A DNA stretch of 6,471 nucleotides from Rudaea sp. (GTDB lineage Bacteria; Pseudomonadota; Gammaproteobacteria; Xanthomonadales; Rhodanobacteraceae). The notes under the pieces were generated by a model. That model had not been told where the DNA came from, ran no database searches, and worked only from the letters and a program-made list of their open reading frames with translations. Below, piece by piece: positions 1-6,471 of this stretch. Made by a program: the position numbers and the translations under genes. The number at the start of each line of letters is the position of its first letter. Position 1 is the stretch's first letter. The stretch covers positions 1 to 6,471 of the forward strand of contig JAICYA010000123.1 in the NCBI GenBank assembly GCA_025934455.1, written 5' to 3'.

Positions 1-554
1 ACGTCCACTCCCCCGTCGAAACCCTTTGCGAGGGCCGTTGGCTCAGCCTGCGCAAGCGCGGGCGCTGGGAATTCGCCGAACGCACGAATCCGGGCGGCGG
101 CGTGATCATCGTGGCGCTGACGCCGCAAGATCACATCCTGTTCGTCGAGCAATGGCGCGAGGCGATCGGCGCCAAGACCATCGAGATGCCAGCCGGCCTG
201 GTCGGCGACCGCGACGGCACACCCGGCGAAAACGCCGTGGACGCGGCGCGGCGCGAACTGCTCGAAGAAACCGGCTACCGCGCCGGACGCGTGGAATTCC
301 TGCTCGCCGGGCCATCGTCCGCGGGCATGAGCAACGAGGTCATCGCATTCGTGCGTGCCTTCGACCTGGTGCGCGAGCACACCGGTGGCGGCGACCACAC
401 CGAAAACATCATCGTGCACGAGGTGCTGCGCCGGGATGCCCCGCGTTGGTTGCTGGCCAAGGCGCGCGAGGGCTATTCGATCGATCCGAAATTGTTCGCC
501 GGACTGTATTTCCTCGACCATGCCGACGAATTGTTCGGCATGGCTGCCGATTAA
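1..554 (+). CDS. Nudix hydrolase, ADP-ribose pyrophosphatase-like (5' partial)
   Basis: The reading frame is open from the window edge (first full codon at base 3) to a TAA at 552-554, giving 183 visible residues. The start codon lies outside, probably only a few codons upstream, because family members are about 180-200 residues. The core of the Nudix box is clear: RELLEETGY at visible residues 84-92, with R84, E85, E88, E89 and G91 as the usual metal- and pyrophosphate-handling residues. EMPAGLVG at 61-68 and SSAGMSNEV further on fit the NudF/ADP-ribose pyrophosphatase branch. These enzymes hydrolyse nucleoside diphosphates linked to another group, typically ADP-ribose to AMP and ribose-5-phosphate, in the cytoplasm. 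The exact substrate cannot be read from sequence. The loop between the PAGLV glycine and the first box glutamate is about five residues longer than in the textbook pattern. A GTG at 102 is an internal codon, since homologous sequence continues upstream of it. The gene converges on the TMEM43-like gene with 4 bp between stops. Confidence 0.9.
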   Translation, partial: VHSPVETLCEGRWLSLRKRGRWEFAERTNPGGGVIIVALTPQDHILFVEQWREAIGAKTIEMPAGLVGDRDGTPGENAVDAARRELLEETGYRAGRVEFLLAGPSSAGMSNEVIAFVRAFDLVREHTGGGDHTENIIVHEVLRRDAPRWLLAKAREGYSIDPKLFAGLYFLDHADELFGMAAD

Positions 555-558
555 CCGG

Positions 559-1257
559 CTATTTTGCCGATAGTGCGCCGTCGCGCTGCACGCCTTCGAG
601 CGTGGCCGCGCCGAGCGGCACGACGCGATAGCTCACGCGCAGCATGCCGACCTGCGGCTGCGCCGAATCGCCGCCGGCGTAGAGCGCACCGTTCATCGCG
701 CTGAAACTGGCGGCGAGGTTCGGCGGAAGTCCAGCATCGCTGACCGGGTAGGCCTGCGGCGCATGCTGGGCGGCGAGCAGGGCCGAGTCGACAGCGAATG
801 CGCCGAGCTTGAGTCCCGGCGCGACGAACGCTGCCGTGGCAAACGGCGCCGACGGATTCTCGTGACCCTTGGCCTCGCGGAACTTGCGCGAATCGCTCGG
901 CGCACCCCAGCCAGTATCGTAAGTGCACGTCATGCCGGCGCAATGCTCGCGCCATTGGTACATTTCCACATTGCGCAAAAGTACGGCAGCGGCGGCGCTC
1001 ACGCCCAACTGCGCATCGCGCACCGGGCCATCGGCCGCAAGCAGGCCGGTAATGCGCACGCGCCGGCCATCGTTGGCCTTGTCGACGTGTGCGGCGTCCA
1101 CCGCCAACACGCCGGCAGGCGCGCTGGCCAGCGACGGCAGGTGCAATGCCGGCAGACGTGCGCGTCCAAACCACAGCGCCGCAGCGATGACCGCAACGAC
1201 GAGTACCGCGACAGGCCAGCGTGGCATGGACGCCTTCTTGCGCTTGCGCTTGGCCAC
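559..1257 (-). CDS. TMEM43 (DUF1625)-like membrane-anchored protein, short form
   Basis: This 232-residue protein has a very basic N-terminus (MAKRKRKK), one hydrophobic segment at about 14-30 and then a long soluble region, so it should be anchored by a single N-in membrane helix with the bulk in the periplasm. The soluble part carries blocks I associate with the TMEM43/DUF1625 family: VEMYQWREH at 97-105, HENPSAPF at 132-139, LGAF at 151-154 and QVGMLRVSYRVVP at 202-214. The eukaryotic family member is an inner nuclear/ER membrane protein; the bacterial role is unknown. C106 and C111 could form a disulfide. The protein stops at TAG (559-561) shortly after the last block and has no C-terminal membrane segments, unlike full-length family members. 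The start is GTG at 1257, one base after the upstream hydrolase stop. An ATG at 1227 (residue 11), preceded by AAGG, is the alternative; I prefer the GTG because it keeps the basic inside-positive region and the tight coupling. Family assignment is from memory of motifs, moderately sure. Confidence 0.72.
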   Translation of the reverse strand: MAKRKRKKASMPRWPVAVLVVAVIAAALWFGRARLPALHLPSLASAPAGVLAVDAAHVDKANDGRRVRITGLLAADGPVRDAQLGVSAAAAVLLRNVEMYQWREHCAGMTCTYDTGWGAPSDSRKFREAKGHENPSAPFATAAFVAPGLKLGAFAVDSALLAAQHAPQAYPVSDAGLPPNLAASFSAMNGALYAGGDSAQPQVGMLRVSYRVVPLGAATLEGVQRDGALSAK

Positions 1258-1258
1258 G

Positions 1259-2118
1259 TCAGGCCACCAGACCGGTCAGTTCCGGCATTTCGTCGGTGGT
1301 GCCGAAGCGGCCCTTTTCGTCGCGCGCCACCCGCGCCAGCGCGCATTGCACATCGTGGGTGAAAAACAGGCGCACGTTGCGGGCGAGCTTGTCCTCGAGG
1401 AAGGCACGCTTCTCATCGATCAGCAGCTCCGGTGCGCGGTCGTAGCCCATGGTCACCGGCAGATGCACCCATGGGCGGCCGGGGATCAAATCCGCACAGA
1501 AAACTACTCCACCCGACGCCACGACGATTTCTGCCAGCATCAGCCCCGGCGTGTGACCGTCGCTGAAGGTGAAGCGCACGCTCTTGCCCAAGGCGAACGA
1601 ATGCGCGTTTTCCACGAGTTCCAGGCGCTCGGACTTTTCCAGCAGTTCCGGCAGTTCGGGAATGAACGAGGCGCGGTCGCGCGGATGCGGATGCATGGCA
1701 CGCTCGAACGCGCGCTTGCCGACGACGAACTTCGCCTTCGGGAACAACAGCTCCGGGGCCGCGCCTGCGTGCCACAGCGCGAGCAGGCCGCCGGCATGGT
1801 CGAAATGCAGGTGCGAGAGCACGACCGTGTCGATGTCCTCGTGCCCGAAGCCCGCCGCGCGCAGCGAATCGAGCAGCACGTGACGATCCTCGACCACGCC
1901 ATAACGCTCGCGCAACTTCGGTTCGAAGAATGCGCCGATGCCGGTTTCGAACAGCACGTTCTTGCCGTCCAGATCCTGCGCGAGCAGCGCGCGGCAGGCC
2001 AGCGGAATGCGATTGTCCGCGTCGGGGACAATCCATTTTTCCCACATCGCGCGCGGCGCGTTGCCGAACATCGCGCCGCCATCGAGGCGCTGCGAGTTAC
2101 CGAGGATGGACCAGAGCT

Positions 2119-2122
<4 letters not shown>
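1259..2122 (-). CDS. Metallo-beta-lactamase-fold hydrolase, YtnP-like (possible lactonase)
   Basis: The 287-residue protein has the metallo-beta-lactamase-fold metal site: HLHFDH at 104-109 (H104, H106, D108, H109), H190 in GHTPG, D211 in CADL, and a late histidine, H256, in FTHD. Together these would bind two metal ions. The N-terminal LDGGAMFG (13-20) followed by a PxxxW-type segment is a signature I recall from Bacillus YtnP, an enzyme reported to inactivate acyl-homoserine-lactone-type signals. Lactone or ester hydrolysis is therefore possible, but the family is broad and the substrate here is unknown. No signal peptide is visible, so the enzyme is probably cytoplasmic. Its ATG at 2120-2122 overlaps the ggt stop as ATGA, and its TGA is one base from the GTG of the TMEM43-like gene. 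It is therefore probably translationally coupled on both sides. The Shine-Dalgarno is weak (GAAGTGA), consistent with coupling. Length and motifs are complete. Confidence 0.88.
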
Positions 2123-5759
<3,637 letters not shown>

Positions 5760-5788
5760 GGCGCCATTGTCGTGGAAGTCGATGCGCA
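5760..5788. promoter_or_regulatory. rsmD/ftsY divergent start region with 10-bp palindrome
   Basis: Only 29 bp separate the two divergent start codons, so the promoters for both directions must lie partly inside the opposite gene or its start. A perfect 10-bp palindrome, ATGGCGCCAT (5758-5767), covers the rsmD start codon. On the plus strand TGATACCAT (5751-5759) resembles an extended -10 element for ftsY, without a convincing -35. A GGAAG at 5774-5778 lies 10 nt before the ftsY ATG as a possible ribosome binding site. Promoter assignment is tentative. Confidence 0.3.
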
Positions 5789-6471
5789 ATGCTCAAGTTC
5801 TGGAAGAAACAGGAATCGGAAAGCGGAAACCGCAAGCCGAAAAGCCCTGCCGAAAACCCCGAATCGGTGAAAAAGACCTGGCGCGAACGCCTGGCCGGCA
5901 GCGTGCTCAATCGCGATATCCGCGACCTGTTCGCGCGCCATCCCAAACTCGACGAGTCCCTTCTCGACGATCTCGAAACGATTCTCATCGGCGCCGATCT
6001 CGGCGTCGCCGCCAGCACCGAGTTGATCGAAGCCTTGCGCGCGCGCCTCGCCAAACGCGAATTCGCCGATGCAGGACAACTGCTGGCAGCGTTGCGCGAA
6101 CGCCTCGTCGCCCTGCTCGCGCCGGTCGCGCAACCGCTGCGCATCGACCCCGCGCACAAGCCTTTCGTGATCCTCATGGTCGGCGTGAACGGCGTCGGCA
6201 AGACCACCACCATCGGCAAGCTCGCGCGGCGATTGCAGAACGACGGCAACGAAGTCCTGCTCGCCGCCGGCGATACCTTCCGCGCCGCAGCGGTCGAACA
6301 GCTCAAGACCTGGGGTGAGCGCAACGGCGTGGCGGTGATCGCGCAAGCTTCCGGCGCGGATGCGGCCAGCGTGATCTTCGACGCGCTGCAATCGGCGAAA
6401 TCCCGCGGCGCAGACGTGCTGATCGCCGATACCGCCGGTCGCCTGCACACCCAGAGCGGGCTGATGGACGA
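5789..6471 (+). CDS. ftsY: Signal recognition particle receptor FtsY (3' partial)
   Basis: FtsY is the SRP receptor GTPase that docks ribosome-SRP complexes at the inner membrane and hands nascent membrane proteins to the Sec translocon. The visible 227 residues are in frame from the ATG at 5789-5791 to the window edge. The helical N domain begins near residue 30 ([11 protein letters not shown]) and includes [14 protein letters not shown] at 59-72. The GTPase domain starts at [15 protein letters not shown], with the P-loop at 132-141, DTFRAAA at 162-168 and DTAGR at 214-218. The remainder of the G domain, including the TKxD guanine-specificity motif, is beyond the window. The region before the N domain is only about 29 residues, basic and polar, so the long acidic A domain of E. 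coli FtsY is missing. The start MLKFWKK could form a short amphipathic membrane-binding helix. A nearby ATG at 5782 is in another frame. It is divergent to rsmD, a conserved gammaproteobacterial arrangement. Confidence 0.97.
   Translation, partial: MLKFWKKQESESGNRKPKSPAENPESVKKTWRERLAGSVLNRDIRDLFARHPKLDESLLDDLETILIGADLGVAASTELIEALRARLAKREFADAGQLLAALRERLVALLAPVAQPLRIDPAHKPFVILMVGVNGVGKTTTIGKLARRLQNDGNEVLLAAGDTFRAAAVEQLKTWGERNGVAVIAQASGADAASVIFDALQSAKSRGADVLIADTAGRLHTQSGLMD

Noticed and set aside
546..567. Possible terminator GCCG-ATTAAC-CGGC-TATTTT after the Nudix gene
   Set aside because: A four-base stem is too weak to call.
26..631. A 201-codon plus-strand frame overlapping the Nudix gene
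   Set aside because: Arg-rich out-of-frame reading of the Nudix gene, whose own frame carries the catalytic box.

Overview
The window is GC-rich DNA, by eye around two-thirds G+C, tightly packed with genes. It looks like a gammaproteobacterial chromosome, most likely from the Xanthomonadaceae/Rhodanobacteraceae side. The clues are the divergent rsmD/ftsY pair, the coaD - Alvin-type ferredoxin - ggt order (also known from Pseudomonas aeruginosa), and a TMEM43-like gene beside a Nudix gene. The taxon is an inference; there is no rRNA to confirm it.

Layout. On the plus strand at the left edge is the 3' part of a Nudix (ADP-ribose pyrophosphatase-like) gene, ending at 554. It converges, 4 bp stop to stop, on a seven-gene minus-strand block running from 5759 down to 559: rsmD, coaD, an unrecognised lipoprotein gene, a YfhL-type 2[4Fe-4S] ferredoxin, ggt, a YtnP-like metallo-beta-lactamase-fold hydrolase and a short TMEM43-like membrane protein. 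At the right edge ftsY starts on the plus strand, 29 bp from the rsmD start codon, and runs off the window.

The minus-strand genes look like one transcription unit. Three junctions are 4-base ATGA overlaps (coaD/lipoprotein, ferredoxin/ggt, ggt/hydrolase), one has a single base between stop and start (hydrolase/TMEM43-like), and rsmD/coaD has 5 bp. The only real gap, 44 bp between the lipoprotein and ferredoxin genes, holds a perfect 12-bp hairpin that buries the ferredoxin ribosome binding site. No other stretch of more than about 50 bases lacks a gene, and I see no tRNA, rRNA, CRISPR, insertion sequence or phage gene.

Functionally the block mixes housekeeping (16S rRNA m2G966 methylation, coenzyme A synthesis, electron transfer, SRP receptor) with envelope and periplasmic functions (glutathione breakdown by GGT, a lipoprotein, a membrane-anchored protein). 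Shared expression is supported by the spacing; a shared pathway is not. I find no clearly new system here. The items most worth following up are the SD-sequestering hairpin, the uncharacterised lipoprotein inserted in an otherwise conserved coaD-fdx-ggt order, and the TMEM43-like protein that ends before the family's C-terminal membrane segments.
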